From Nitrospiraceae bacterium (GTDB lineage: Bacteria > Nitrospirota > Nitrospiria > Nitrospirales > UBA8639), in assembly GCA_020632595.1 (NCBI GenBank), contig JACKFF010000001.1, forward strand, positions 1,054,001 through 1,118,000: DNA of 64,000 bases, written 5' to 3'. Of this stretch, positions 45,677 to 54,362 are shown piece after piece. The position numbers were made by a program, and so were the translations under genes. Position 1 is the stretch's first letter. The number at the start of each line of letters is the position of its first letter. The notes under the pieces were generated by a model, which saw only the letters and a program-made list of their open reading frames with translations, did no database searches and had not been told where the DNA came from.

Positions 45677-46027
45677 TTCTAATTTCCTCCGACCCACCGT
45701 CCAACTCGTCACCGTTTAGACAAGAAGGCAGAAATATGCCCTTCAAATATACAATAAGCTTCATCCGCAACATACATACCAATAATCAAGCAGATAGGGT
45801 CCAAAAAAATTTCTTTTATTTTTCTTTTTAATTTTCATAATATCTGTCCCGAGATCCCATCCCAGTTATAAACAGTTTTTTCTCGCTAAGATCTTATGTG
45901 CGAATTCGTACGGTGTGAACTGTGCGAAAGTGACCCTGATATGCCACGCACAAGAAAAGAGGACAACTCCCTTAAAGGAAAGATGAAGGCGCGGGCAAGT
46001 GAAAATTTATCCGGACTAATTGAGGAA
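45677..46027. other. Intergenic region with AT-rich upstream tract
   Basis: About 350 nt between the second SulP gene and the 3' end of the porin gene. It contains a sigma-54-like promoter at 45766-45781 and an A/T-rich run at 45800-45845 that could bend DNA between an activator site and the promoter. Confidence 0.4.
45766..45781 (-). promoter_or_regulatory. Sigma-54-like promoter of the SulP-nhaB operon
   Basis: The minus strand reads TGGTAT-N5-TTGCG with correct -24/-12 spacing. The predicted start lies ~78 nt before the SulP ATG. Confidence 0.5.
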
Positions 46028-47419
46028 TTAGAATGTCAATGTCGCCATAGTATAGACATAGTTGACATCGGCCGTCCCAGGGCTTTGTGGCACACGATCA
46101 AAATAGGAGCCTTTGAAAAAACGCGTATATCCCACCTCAAATGTTGTATGTCGGAAATAACCTGCCTGAGGGGCCCACGTTATTGAGCTATCCAACATAT
46201 TGCCAAGGAAAGTGCCCGCGCGACCGGTCGGGTCCTGCAGACCGCTACCCACAAAAGGGCCGCGGCCATCTGCTAGCCAGAAGGCGCGATAAGATACCAT
46301 CAACCTGACCGTGGAGATCGGCTGCAGAGTCGAGCGAAACCCAATAGGTGAAAAAATATTGGATGGAAAGATGATGCCCAAAATTCCGGTTGGTCCATAT
46401 TCTGCGCGACGTTTTGCGAACAAGAAATCAAAATTCTTTTTCGGGTTCCTGTCTCCGGACGCATAGTCGAACAAATAAACAAATCGTAAGGGCCATTTGG
46501 TCGCAAAACTATAGCCCACCTCTCCGTGATGTCGATGTGCAAAGTGATTCGTATGATCGACCTCTCCAGTCTGGTAAATCGATTCTATCTCATAATCAAA
46601 TTGTTCTTTTGCAGGCTTGGACAATACTCGAAATCCCATGGTGGAAAGATTACGTTTTTGGAGATTCGTTCCCTCATTTAACTGAAAGAAATATGACTCC
46701 CCATTAGCCCAGGGGACATGGCGGCTGGAAATCGACGCACCGGAAAAGTAGCTAATGGGGCTAGTCCAATCCGGGCTAACCGTATGACGTTGGACCGGTT
46801 GCGTGACAAAGGCCCGGAGACTCCAATCAGAGAGTTTATCCCCCCCAAGGATCAATTGCACACCATCAAATGATGGCGTAAAGCTTCCAAAACGATGGCC
46901 TGCGATGAGACGTCCTTCTCCAAAGTCCATGACTAAACGGCCGACTTCCAACCTGCCGGAGGTCCCTGTTCCCAAAAAATTCTGCGACACCAGATCAAGA
47001 TGGAGTTGAAAAATATCCAGATGATCGACAAAATTGGGATTGTGATCCTGTCCCCGATCAGCTACCGGGGCCCGAAAATCTGCAAGTTCCAGTGTGAATC
47101 GGATGGGATCCCAGATATCCTTAATTCCCAACAAAATCCTCGTCCGCTGTGCAACCATCTGATCACTTCCTGCTGTGCCTTTGGTAAAACTTTGATTAAA
47201 CGTTTCATAGCGGGTTCGATGTTCAATTCCCAAATCCAGCCATTCCGGTGTCAGAGTAGAAAGAGTATTAGGCTGTTGCAAAACAATTTTCAGGCGATCA
47301 AAATCACTCGGGAATTCTTTGATATGAGTTCCATTTACAGCCCCATGGACGGGTTTTTCCACTGACAGACCTCCAAGAGCGAAAAGGAGGCCTATACAAA
47401 AGACTCCAACTTTTTTCAT
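46028..47419 (-). CDS. Outer-membrane porin, alginate-export-like family
   Basis: A 463-residue exported beta-barrel. The start at 47419 has GGAG 5 nt upstream and gives a signal peptide (Met-Lys-Lys..., cleavage after ~26). Alternating amphipathic strands with aromatic girdles and a C-terminal Phe fit the alginate_exp/OprD-like porins that pass organic or ionic solutes across the outer membrane. The cargo is unknown. A plus-strand frame covering its 3' end is a shadow. A sigma-54-like promoter lies 74-89 nt upstream. Confidence 0.75.
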   Translation of the reverse strand: MKKVGVFCIGLLFALGGLSVEKPVHGAVNGTHIKEFPSDFDRLKIVLQQPNTLSTLTPEWLDLGIEHRTRYETFNQSFTKGTAGSDQMVAQRTRILLGIKDIWDPIRFTLELADFRAPVADRGQDHNPNFVDHLDIFQLHLDLVSQNFLGTGTSGRLEVGRLVMDFGEGRLIAGHRFGSFTPSFDGVQLILGGDKLSDWSLRAFVTQPVQRHTVSPDWTSPISYFSGASISSRHVPWANGESYFFQLNEGTNLQKRNLSTMGFRVLSKPAKEQFDYEIESIYQTGEVDHTNHFAHRHHGEVGYSFATKWPLRFVYLFDYASGDRNPKKNFDFLFAKRRAEYGPTGILGIIFPSNIFSPIGFRSTLQPISTVRLMVSYRAFWLADGRGPFVGSGLQDPTGRAGTFLGNMLDSSITWAPQAGYFRHTTFEVGYTRFFKGSYFDRVPQSPGTADVNYVYTMATLTF

Positions 47420-47492
47420 CGAATCTCCATACAAGACAGAAGCTGGCTATAATAATTTTCATTTTCAAAATTTTCCTATTCATCTTTTGCCA

Positions 47493-47508
47493 CGCAAAAC
47501 TAGTACCA
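47493..47508 (-). promoter_or_regulatory. Sigma-54-like promoter of the porin gene
   Basis: The minus strand reads TGGTAC-N5-TTGCG with correct spacing, the same -24/-12 core as the SulP promoter candidate. The predicted transcript start is ~60 nt before the ATG. Confidence 0.5.
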
Positions 47509-48122
47509 ATTTCCAGACATCGAGGAATCTGACCACGGTATTGGAGAGGCACAATAAAGATGCGTCCCTGCTCTTTCCAATTGCCATAACCGTCATGCTA
47601 AGGGTGATGCAGAGGATTTCAATTGATTTTTATATTTGCCGCCTGTCCTTATCAGAATTTCCCCTGGCTGCTGCCTTCAGCCACAGTGGCCATAACCTGC
47701 AAAGAAATGGTGCCATTTCACACATGATCTCCTGTGCATCATCGCACCCCAGCTGATTTTTCCGCTCACTATCAACCAATCCTTTGAATGAGATAGCAGT
47801 GCAGAAAATCGAACGATACTATTGGCCGAGCTTAATGGATTGAGCCTGATCAAATACGAGGGAAATATCATGGGCATAGCCTTTGCTTGGTTTGTAAAAC
47901 ATGATGAGGCCCTGCCTCTTCCTGGTGAATGGTTCATTGGAGTGGAGATCCTCCGAAAGTCAGTCCTGACAATCCAATACCCCTTGGATACGGGACAATG
48001 ACGGGAGGCTCTCTTTCCAATGAATACAAAAGCAAAACACTCATACCGTAAAAAAGATCACCTGTCCTCAGAACTCCTCTCCTCTGCGGTTGATATCGAT
48101 GACCAAAGATGGGAAAGTACAG

Positions 48123-48144
48123 TAAGCTGCGGCTGTACAGCTTA
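48123..48144. promoter_or_regulatory. Inverted repeat before the NtrC paralogue
   Basis: A perfect 7-bp inverted repeat, TAAGCTG-N8-CAGCTTA, ends 28 nt upstream of the ATG. It could be an operator for autoregulation or a small RNA hairpin. Confidence 0.3.
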
Positions 48145-48172
48145 TTTACTGATCTCCTAAACAAGGACGGCT

Positions 48173-49561
48173 ATGCGTGCAACAATTTATGTAACCGACG
48201 ATGATCAAAACGTGTGTGCTGCGTTAAGTCGCCGGTTGGTAAAAAAAGGGCACCACGTGAGAAGCTTCCATTCAGGCCCCTCGCTCATTGAGGCGTTGGA
48301 ACATGAACTGCCCGATTTGCTGTTCCTGGATCTTAAAATGCCGGAAATGGATGGACTCGAAACTTTACGCCAAATTCGACAAAAGATCCCGAAAACCCTG
48401 GTTGTGATGCTGACTGCTTATGGGAGCGTGGAAGATGCGGTGGAGGCGATGCGGCTGGGTGCTTATGATTTTTTGATAAAATCCATCGATTTTTCAACGG
48501 TTGATCCAGCCTTACATCGAGCCATCACCTTCCTGGAGCTACGGCGCCGAATTGAGTTTTCTGCTTCTGAGAAACAACGTCAGTATTCCTGGGAGCATGT
48601 GATCGCCAGGAGTCCAGCCATGACCAGGGTCGTTGAACAACTCAAATTTTTCGACGCTCAGGACACCCCCTTAGTGTTTCTTCAAGGGGAAGTGGGGACG
48701 GGGAAAGAATTCTTGGCACGCATTCTTCATTATAATAGCCATAAACAGCTCGGCCCGTTTGTCACCGTCAGTTGCAACGAACAGAGGGGATCACTCCTTG
48801 AACCTCAGATATTTGGATATGAACGAGGGGCATTTAGTGGTGCCAGCCAAAGCATGCCGGGAGCATTTGAACATTCCGATGGGGGAACCTTATTTGTTGA
48901 TGAGATTGAACATCTGCCAATTCCCGTTCAGGGATCCTTGGCCGATGCCATTCGCACCCGTGAATTTTGTCGAATGGGAGGATTTGACCGCCTCCCAACC
49001 AACAATCGAATTGTGGTGACCAGTTCGATTCCACTGGACCAACCAGGGTACCAGGAAATATTTCATCCAGAATTACGTTCTCTTCTCGAAAAACAGCAGC
49101 TCTTCATTCCTCCCCTTCGGGAACGGAAAGAAGATATTATCCCTTTGGTGATCAAAACCATTCACGCCTATGGTGAAGAGATCGGCCGTCCAAAGCTCGA
49201 CATTGATTCTTCGGTACCTCCGCTACTGGATACGTACCAATTCCCGGGGAATATTCGAGAATTAGAGGCCATGATTCGCAGGGCGGTGTTGTGCTCGCAA
49301 GGACCTGTCCTTACTTCTCTGGACTTTTACTCCCAACATCCTGGCAGCGGAGAAGGTCTCCCTCCAAATACTGGTCGGGTGCTTTTTGAAATCGGCGGCC
49401 ACAGTCTACAGGATATCCAAGTCATGGTGATTGACGAAGTCTTACGATTTACCAAGCAGGACAGAGAACAGGCGGCTGGCTATCTCCATATTTCTACACA
49501 GACACTGGATGAATATATTCAATTACGAAAAAAAATCTCCCATGAGACAGAGCGGTCGTGA
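48173..49561 (+). CDS. NtrC-like response regulator, divergent AAA+ paralogue
   Basis: A 462-residue paralogue of the regulator at 38561-39949, of identical length. The receiver is intact (Asp53, Lys103). The AAA+ domain keeps Walker A (172-179) and Asp243-Glu244. However, the loop reads GAFSGA (219-224), and the segment that normally carries the arginine fingers (297-305) reads Phe-His-Pro-Glu-Leu-Arg-Ser-Leu-Leu, with both fingers gone. The C-terminal helix-turn-helix is weak. It may bind ATP but not hydrolyse it normally, acting as a modulator or repressor. AAGGA before the ATG supports the start. Confidence 0.85.
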   Translation: MRATIYVTDDDQNVCAALSRRLVKKGHHVRSFHSGPSLIEALEHELPDLLFLDLKMPEMDGLETLRQIRQKIPKTLVVMLTAYGSVEDAVEAMRLGAYDFLIKSIDFSTVDPALHRAITFLELRRRIEFSASEKQRQYSWEHVIARSPAMTRVVEQLKFFDAQDTPLVFLQGEVGTGKEFLARILHYNSHKQLGPFVTVSCNEQRGSLLEPQIFGYERGAFSGASQSMPGAFEHSDGGTLFVDEIEHLPIPVQGSLADAIRTREFCRMGGFDRLPTNNRIVVTSSIPLDQPGYQEIFHPELRSLLEKQQLFIPPLRERKEDIIPLVIKTIHAYGEEIGRPKLDIDSSVPPLLDTYQFPGNIRELEAMIRRAVLCSQGPVLTSLDFYSQHPGSGEGLPPNTGRVLFEIGGHSLQDIQVMVIDEVLRFTKQDREQAAGYLHISTQTLDEYIQLRKKISHETERS

Positions 49562-51472
49562 GAAAGCAGCGGTAGGGCCTCCGTTCATTCGCCTTTCCCT
49601 TTTGGCACATTCTTATTGATTCGGGTAAGAATCCTCAAAACTCCCTATGCTCAAAGGCAGGGCCTCAGGCCTTTGACAGGCAGTTGCCATGGCCCCACCG
49701 ACTGTTTAAACACTTTCGTCATAACTTTCCTTCCACTATCATCCTCAAAGCTCCCCGCTGAATAGGGCGTAAGGGTTTCTGAACAAAAAGCTGCCTTTCC
49801 AGAAGCCGCCGAATTTTCCGCCTGGAGAGATTCTCTTACATGTCCAGTACTGCTATTCATTGCTTCAACTAGGGTCGTTACCTGAACCCACACAATTATA
49901 GTTCAAGAAATGTTTAGCACAGTTCACATGGCGCGATCTCGCACCCGCTCCCTTCTGCTGCTTTGCTGAAAAAAGAAAAAAATACCCATAACCCCAAGTA
50001 ATTCCTTATATTTTTCAGGGAAAAGCAGGACCCATCACCGGCACTCCCTTTCCTTTGACCTATTCGTTATGGGAAACCTATCCACATTCCGAAAACTCAT
50101 CGAACAGGGAAAATGCACCCATGCCGACTCTATCGGCACTCGTTTCTCCCTCAACAAAAAATCCTCCAGGGTCCTTCGATTTCAAGAAAACCTTGGAACC
50201 GCATTTCCCCAGGTGCCTACCCCTCGGATGCCTTCGCGGAATATTCCCAATTCCGGTTACACCCCCTTTGGCATGAATCAGAAAAACTCAATCGCCTGCG
50301 TGAGCGTGTGTCGGGACAAGATAACCACCCAATTCATGAAAAGACTCCATAATGCCTGGAATGGAACATTTAAGTTTTCAAGTCTGGCCGGAAGTTGTAT
50401 CTCGGTGTTACGGGACTTCAAGCCGCCAATCATCATGCTCCCAATACTGATGGCAGAGAAAGATACGTGCATTTTGCCTTTTCCCATACCGCCATCGATG
50501 GCCACCCAGGATCCCAAGTCTTCCCACAAGCTTGGGGCGTATTGATTTAAATACTCTAAGACCCTTCTCAAGGAGAAGCCAGCCTGGACCTGAACCCGGA
50601 AAACGTGGAGCAGAACCTCTCAGACAGACTGTTTAGAAAATTGGTATTCGGAGAAATTCCCGATTTGGTAACTTTTGACCAAAGCCACCCAACATATCGT
50701 CCGAGAAGATCTTGAACGTATGATCCAACTAACCGTCAATCCCAGCAAAACCGACTATGCGGTATTAACTAGTGTGCAAATTCACAGGCCATCCCATACA
50801 GACTGGATTTGGATGGAGACTTCTTAAGTTTTCGTTGATGGGAAAAGAAACCCATTATTTTAAAAATTTATCATGATTCGGCCAATACTTGGGCGATTTC
50901 ATCAAAACCTTAGCCTGACGCGTTTCAAAAGGTGAATCTAGCCATATAGCCCAATAAGTATTAAGTATTTTTAATAGCCCTGGGGGTACGTAATGGTGAA
51001 ATTTACAAGCACAGGCAACAAGCTCTAGGACATCCAAGCCTCGATATCTCCCAACTCATCAAAGTTAAATCCGAAAAGGTTGCAAAAAATCCCCAAATGC
51101 ATTCACTTGTGGAATAAATAAAATAAAGGCAGGGATCCCTCCCCAGCCACGCCGAAAAGGACTCACCTGACTCTGTCTTATTTCTGACTACCCCAAGATA
51201 TAATGGGCTTTAAGGCCTCGGTAATTTTTCTCTAAGGCCTCACCTTCCTCAAAAAAAGCATTTTACCCCTCTACACAACCTCCTCTGATAGCCGGTGTGC
51301 TTTTAGTTCTTATTAGATTATACCCATTACCTTCAATATTAGAGCGATATCGCACGGTCCTTACTTGATAAATCCGCTCGTTTTCACGTTTACGAATGAA
51401 TGCTCTTTTCTTTTATATATATAAGCAATTGAATTATTTAGTTAATTTATAAATCATCACCATAAAACCATT
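49562..51472. other. Gene-poor region with decayed coding DNA
   Basis: About 1.9 kb with no intact gene. An 8-bp inverted repeat with a 10-nt loop lies at 49651-49676 (TCAAAGGC/GCCTTTGA). From ~50050 to ~51120 several frames carry short protein-like stretches broken by stops and shifts. From ~51120 the DNA is A/T-rich with no coding signal until the promoter at 51473. I see no insertion-sequence ends. Confidence 0.5.
50050..51120 (+). pseudogene. Probable eroded gene(s), unidentified
   Basis: Plus-strand frames give successive plausible segments. One, at ~50170-50350, is acidic and aromatic. One, at ~50390-50545, contains Tyr-Val-His-Phe-Ala-Phe-Ser-His-Thr. A Leu-Asp-Leu-Asn-Pro-Glu-Asn segment follows at ~50590, and an Asp-Tyr-Ala-Val-Leu-Thr-Ser-Val-Gln-Ile-His segment at ~50750. 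Stops and frame changes separate them. I cannot name the family, and the open frames there could be chance. Confidence 0.3.
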
Positions 51473-51488
51473 TGGCATTTTCCTTGCT
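51473..51488 (+). promoter_or_regulatory. Sigma-54-like promoter before tiny membrane-peptide ORFs
   Basis: TGGCAT-N5-TTGCT, with GG at -24 and GC at -12, followed ~30 nt later by an AGGAGGA ribosome-binding site at 51517-51523. It is set in an A/T-rich region. Confidence 0.55.
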
Positions 51489-51532
51489 TTTTAACAATAT
51501 AAGATCAAGAAATATTAGGAGGATGATCAAAA

Positions 51533-51589
51533 ATGGAAGGCTTTACTCTTATTTTACTTATCACATGGGCGGTACTTTCGAGATTTTAA
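51533..51589 (+). CDS. Tiny hydrophobic peptide (18 aa)
   Basis: An 18-codon ORF with a near-perfect ribosome-binding site and a sigma-54-like promoter ahead of it. The peptide has one hydrophobic helix (Phe-Thr-Leu-Ile-Leu-Leu-Ile-Thr-Trp) and ends Ser-Arg-Phe. The start signals argue for real translation. It may be a membrane micropeptide or a leader peptide for the next ORF. Confidence 0.4.
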   Translation: MEGFTLILLITWAVLSRF

Positions 51590-51590
51590 T

Positions 51591-51665
51591 ATGGAACATG
51601 TCCCTCTTATCGCAATTTTGACTATCATAGTCATTGCATTGATGAATCGATTGGGTTTGGATTAA
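51591..51665 (+). CDS. Tiny hydrophobic peptide (24 aa)
   Basis: A 24-codon ORF starting 1 nt after the preceding tiny ORF, so translation could be coupled. It encodes one helix rich in Ile/Leu/Thr/Val and ends Asn-Arg-Leu-Gly-Leu-Asp. It resembles small accessory subunits of membrane complexes in form only. Confidence 0.4.
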   Translation: MEHVPLIAILTIIVIALMNRLGLD

Positions 51666-51775
51666 TTTCGCACCCCTTTCGGTCTTCCTAATTTCAATTG
51701 CCCTTCATCTGCTCTTCGCCCATCTCTCTGATTGCTCTACACACAATTTAATGCATTAAAAAGTATGAGGTCTTG

Positions 51776-51803
51776 TTGATCTCCTGCTATAGTTTTGTAT
51801 AAA
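51776..51803 (+). promoter_or_regulatory. Sigma-70-type promoter before the haem sensor-like gene
   Basis: TTGATC and TATAAA separated by 16 nt, about 70 nt upstream of the coding start. Confidence 0.35.
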
Positions 51804-51872
51804 TCTCCCTCAAACAAATAGTTAGCTGTGTGCAAGAAGGATCGCGTGTAGGCTCACAAATTGGATAAATAT

Positions 51873-52448
51873 ATGAATCGTAAGTTTTTTTTCATACTCC
51901 TTTTCTCTATTCTCATTTCCTTGGGAATTGGCGTGGGTATCGGAGGGCGACTTGCACCACAGGAAGGCATCCCTATTCGTATGGTCGCAAACTATTTACA
52001 TGCCGTTCTTCAAGCAGACCGGACCTTTTACACCCAACATGTCGTGGAACGGATGGAAGACATGCTTATTGTGACCGCAACGGAAAATTGGCGGGAAGAA
52101 CGGACATTGCCTTTGCCCGCACAATTTTTCAAAGAGGCCTCACGTGGATTACAGGTTGCCGGTAAACCGTTTCGATACCGGTTGATGGGACTTTGGCCAT
52201 TAAATCCGGAAAATGCTCCTCAAAATGACCAGGAACGAAATGCTTTGGAGCAAGTGGTTAAATTTGGAGAAGTAGTTGAGCAGGAAATTCAGCTAAACAA
52301 TCAGCCCTATTATCAAGCTATTTTTCCTGATCGAGCGGTGAGCCGAGCCTGCGTCCACTGCCATAATGCCCACAAGGAAAGTCCCAGACGGGACTTTAAA
52401 TTAAATGATGTCATGGGAGGACTGGAAATTTTAATTCCCATTAACTAA
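51873..52448 (+). CDS. Tll0287-like (DUF3365) c-type haem sensor-like protein
   Basis: From the ATG at 51873 the protein has 191 residues: an N-terminal membrane anchor (~5-23) and a periplasmic domain of the DUF3365/Tll0287 type ending with one Cys-Val-His-Cys-His haem-binding site (~residue 165) followed by Asn-Ala-His. The family often forms the sensor part of kinases or stands alone as a redox or gas sensor. Here it is stand-alone, just upstream of the third SulP gene on the same strand. Its partner is unknown. Confidence 0.75.
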   Translation: MNRKFFFILLFSILISLGIGVGIGGRLAPQEGIPIRMVANYLHAVLQADRTFYTQHVVERMEDMLIVTATENWREERTLPLPAQFFKEASRGLQVAGKPFRYRLMGLWPLNPENAPQNDQERNALEQVVKFGEVVEQEIQLNNQPYYQAIFPDRAVSRACVHCHNAHKESPRRDFKLNDVMGGLEILIPIN

Positions 52449-52627
52449 TCTTCCCTGTCAAAATTTTCAGCCCATTTTCGGTCTCCTCTTTTTTCCCAAT
52501 CTTATTCATTGTAATCCTCGTTATCCTTTTGAAAATCTTCTCTTCGCTTCCCACTTGACGAAGAACCGTGTGATAGAGTGAAATCCCCGCCCAGTTAGTC
52601 TTCATCTTTTATCCTAGGATATGCCCT

Positions 52628-54319
52628 ATGGGGCTTGTTCACGGGTTACATTTCAACAACCTCCGCGGTGATATCTACGGAGGGATGGTTGCCGCTGTCG
52701 TGGCCCTGCCGTTGGCGCTCGCTTTTGGGGTCGCTTCTGGCCTAGGAGCCATTGCCGGTTTATACGGGGCTATATTCGTCGGATTTTTTGCCGCGCTTTT
52801 CGGAGGTACCCCCGCTCAGGTTTCCGGTCCCACGGGCCCCATGACTGTGGTGATGGCTGGAATCGTCACAATCTTCACAGGCAATCCTGGGTTGGCCCTG
52901 ATGGCCGTGATTCTTGGCGGTGTCTTTCAAATCCTGTTGGGACTTTCCAGGGTGGGACAGTACATCGCGTTGGTCCCATATCCGGTGGTCTCCGGCTTCA
53001 TGAGCGGCATCGGCTGTATCATTCTCATTTTGCAATTGGGCCCCCTGGTTGGCCATGCTGCCAGCCCCGAGGGTGTCGTCACAACACTCAAGGCAATTCC
53101 CGGGTTTTATGGGAATCCAGTTTGGGATGCGGCCCTTGCCGGGGTCCTTGTTTTGGCCATTATGTATTTGACTCCGGGTAGGATTGCGAAGGTGGCCCCT
53201 CCTTCTTTATTGGCCCTCCTCGTGGTTACCCCACTCGCCTATGCTTTTCTGCCTGATGCCCCTACCATCGGGGAGGTTCCACGGGGATTCCCCACCCCTC
53301 TCATGCCAACAATCACTTGGGAAACCTTGCAAATCGTACTGGAATCAGCCGCCATCCTGGCCGTATTGGGAGCGATCGACAGCCTGTTAACCAGCCTGGT
53401 CTGCGATAATATGACCCGGACCCAACATGACCCGGACCGCGAGCTTATTGGTCAGGGTATAGGGAACATGGTCGCCGGTGTGTTTGGAGGTCTCCCAGGT
53501 GCCGGAGCCACCATGCGGTCGGTAGCCAATATCCGAACCGGAGGACGGACACCGATCTCCGGCGTACTTCACTCCATAATTTTGTTGGCAGTTCTTTTGG
53601 GACTTGGCCCTTTGGCGGAGAAAATCCCCTTAGCCGTTCTCGGGGGGATTTTGTTCAAAGTTGGTATTGATATTATTGACTGGCGGTTCTTACGACACAT
53701 CCTGCAAGCCCCCCGCATCGATGTCGTCATCATGACCGTGGTGTTACTGACCACCGTACTGGTGGATCTCATCACCGCCGTGGCCGTGGGAATGATCTTT
53801 GCCAGCCTGTTCTTTGTCAAACGCATGGCGGATTTGGAACTGGCTAATCTCCACATCGTGACCAACCCCACTCCCAGCACCCCTCTTTTACCGGAAGAAG
53901 CCACGATTCTGGAACAAGCCAACGGGAAAATTCTCTTGATTCATGTCGATGGCCCCATGAGCTTTGGATCCGCCAAAACCATGGTCCGCCGCCTGGAAAC
54001 CGTCCCGGGCTTCAATACGTTTTCTAGCGTTGTTTTGGATTTATCCAAAGTCCCGGCCATTGACGGAACAGCGGCGTTGGCGGTGGAAGATATGTTGAAT
54101 ATCATTAAGGCCCACGACCAACATCTTTTCTTCGTGGGCATGCAACCTCATGTTACTAAGGCGTTGGATGGCTTGGGAGTGCTGGTGCAGATTCGGCCTG
54201 GGCATCGCTTTGCCAGCCGATTGGAGGCTTTGCAGAAAGCCTCATTGGTAGAAGGAGCCTACCCTAAGGACCCATCAGGACCTTCTGCACCAAACCGGAA
54301 TCTTCCTGCGACTCCCTGA
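52628..54319 (+). CDS. SulP-family transporter (third copy)
   Basis: A 563-residue SulP protein closely related to the one at 13777-15486: the first ~75 residues, the loop with Asn-Met-Thr-Arg-Thr-Gln-His-Asp and the STAS domain are nearly the same. The membrane domain covers ~1-420 and STAS ~430-540. It is followed after 43 nt by an ArsB/NhaD-type antiporter and a CBS protein, probably one operon. Likely function is anion uptake, perhaps bicarbonate with Na+. Confidence 0.85.
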   Translation: MGLVHGLHFNNLRGDIYGGMVAAVVALPLALAFGVASGLGAIAGLYGAIFVGFFAALFGGTPAQVSGPTGPMTVVMAGIVTIFTGNPGLALMAVILGGVFQILLGLSRVGQYIALVPYPVVSGFMSGIGCIILILQLGPLVGHAASPEGVVTTLKAIPGFYGNPVWDAALAGVLVLAIMYLTPGRIAKVAPPSLLALLVVTPLAYAFLPDAPTIGEVPRGFPTPLMPTITWETLQIVLESAAILAVLGAIDSLLTSLVCDNMTRTQHDPDRELIGQGIGNMVAGVFGGLPGAGATMRSVANIRTGGRTPISGVLHSIILLAVLLGLGPLAEKIPLAVLGGILFKVGIDIIDWRFLRHILQAPRIDVVIMTVVLLTTVLVDLITAVAVGMIFASLFFVKRMADLELANLHIVTNPTPSTPLLPEEATILEQANGKILLIHVDGPMSFGSAKTMVRRLETVPGFNTFSSVVLDLSKVPAIDGTAALAVEDMLNIIKAHDQHLFFVGMQPHVTKALDGLGVLVQIRPGHRFASRLEALQKASLVEGAYPKDPSGPSAPNRNLPATP

Positions 54320-54362
54320 ACAGGCCTGGTTTTTTGACCCTGTATATTGGGCTTTTAAAAAT

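Larger units (their letters stand above)
47420..48172. other. Intergenic region between porin and NtrC paralogue
   Basis: About 750 nt. It holds a sigma-54-like promoter for the porin, a small inverted repeat before the regulator gene and a 69-codon plus-strand open stretch (47792-48001). That stretch contains an ATG at 47870 and looks protein-like in its second half but matches nothing I know. It may be eroded coding DNA. Confidence 0.4.

Noticed and set aside
45896..46186. 96-codon plus-strand ORF
   Set aside because: It overlaps the 3' end of the porin on the other strand and has no recognisable features beyond chance Cys residues.
50855..51037. 60-codon minus-strand ORF in the gene-poor region
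   Set aside because: The start and ribosome-binding site are poor and no family is recognisable; it may be part of the eroded DNA but cannot be supported as a gene.
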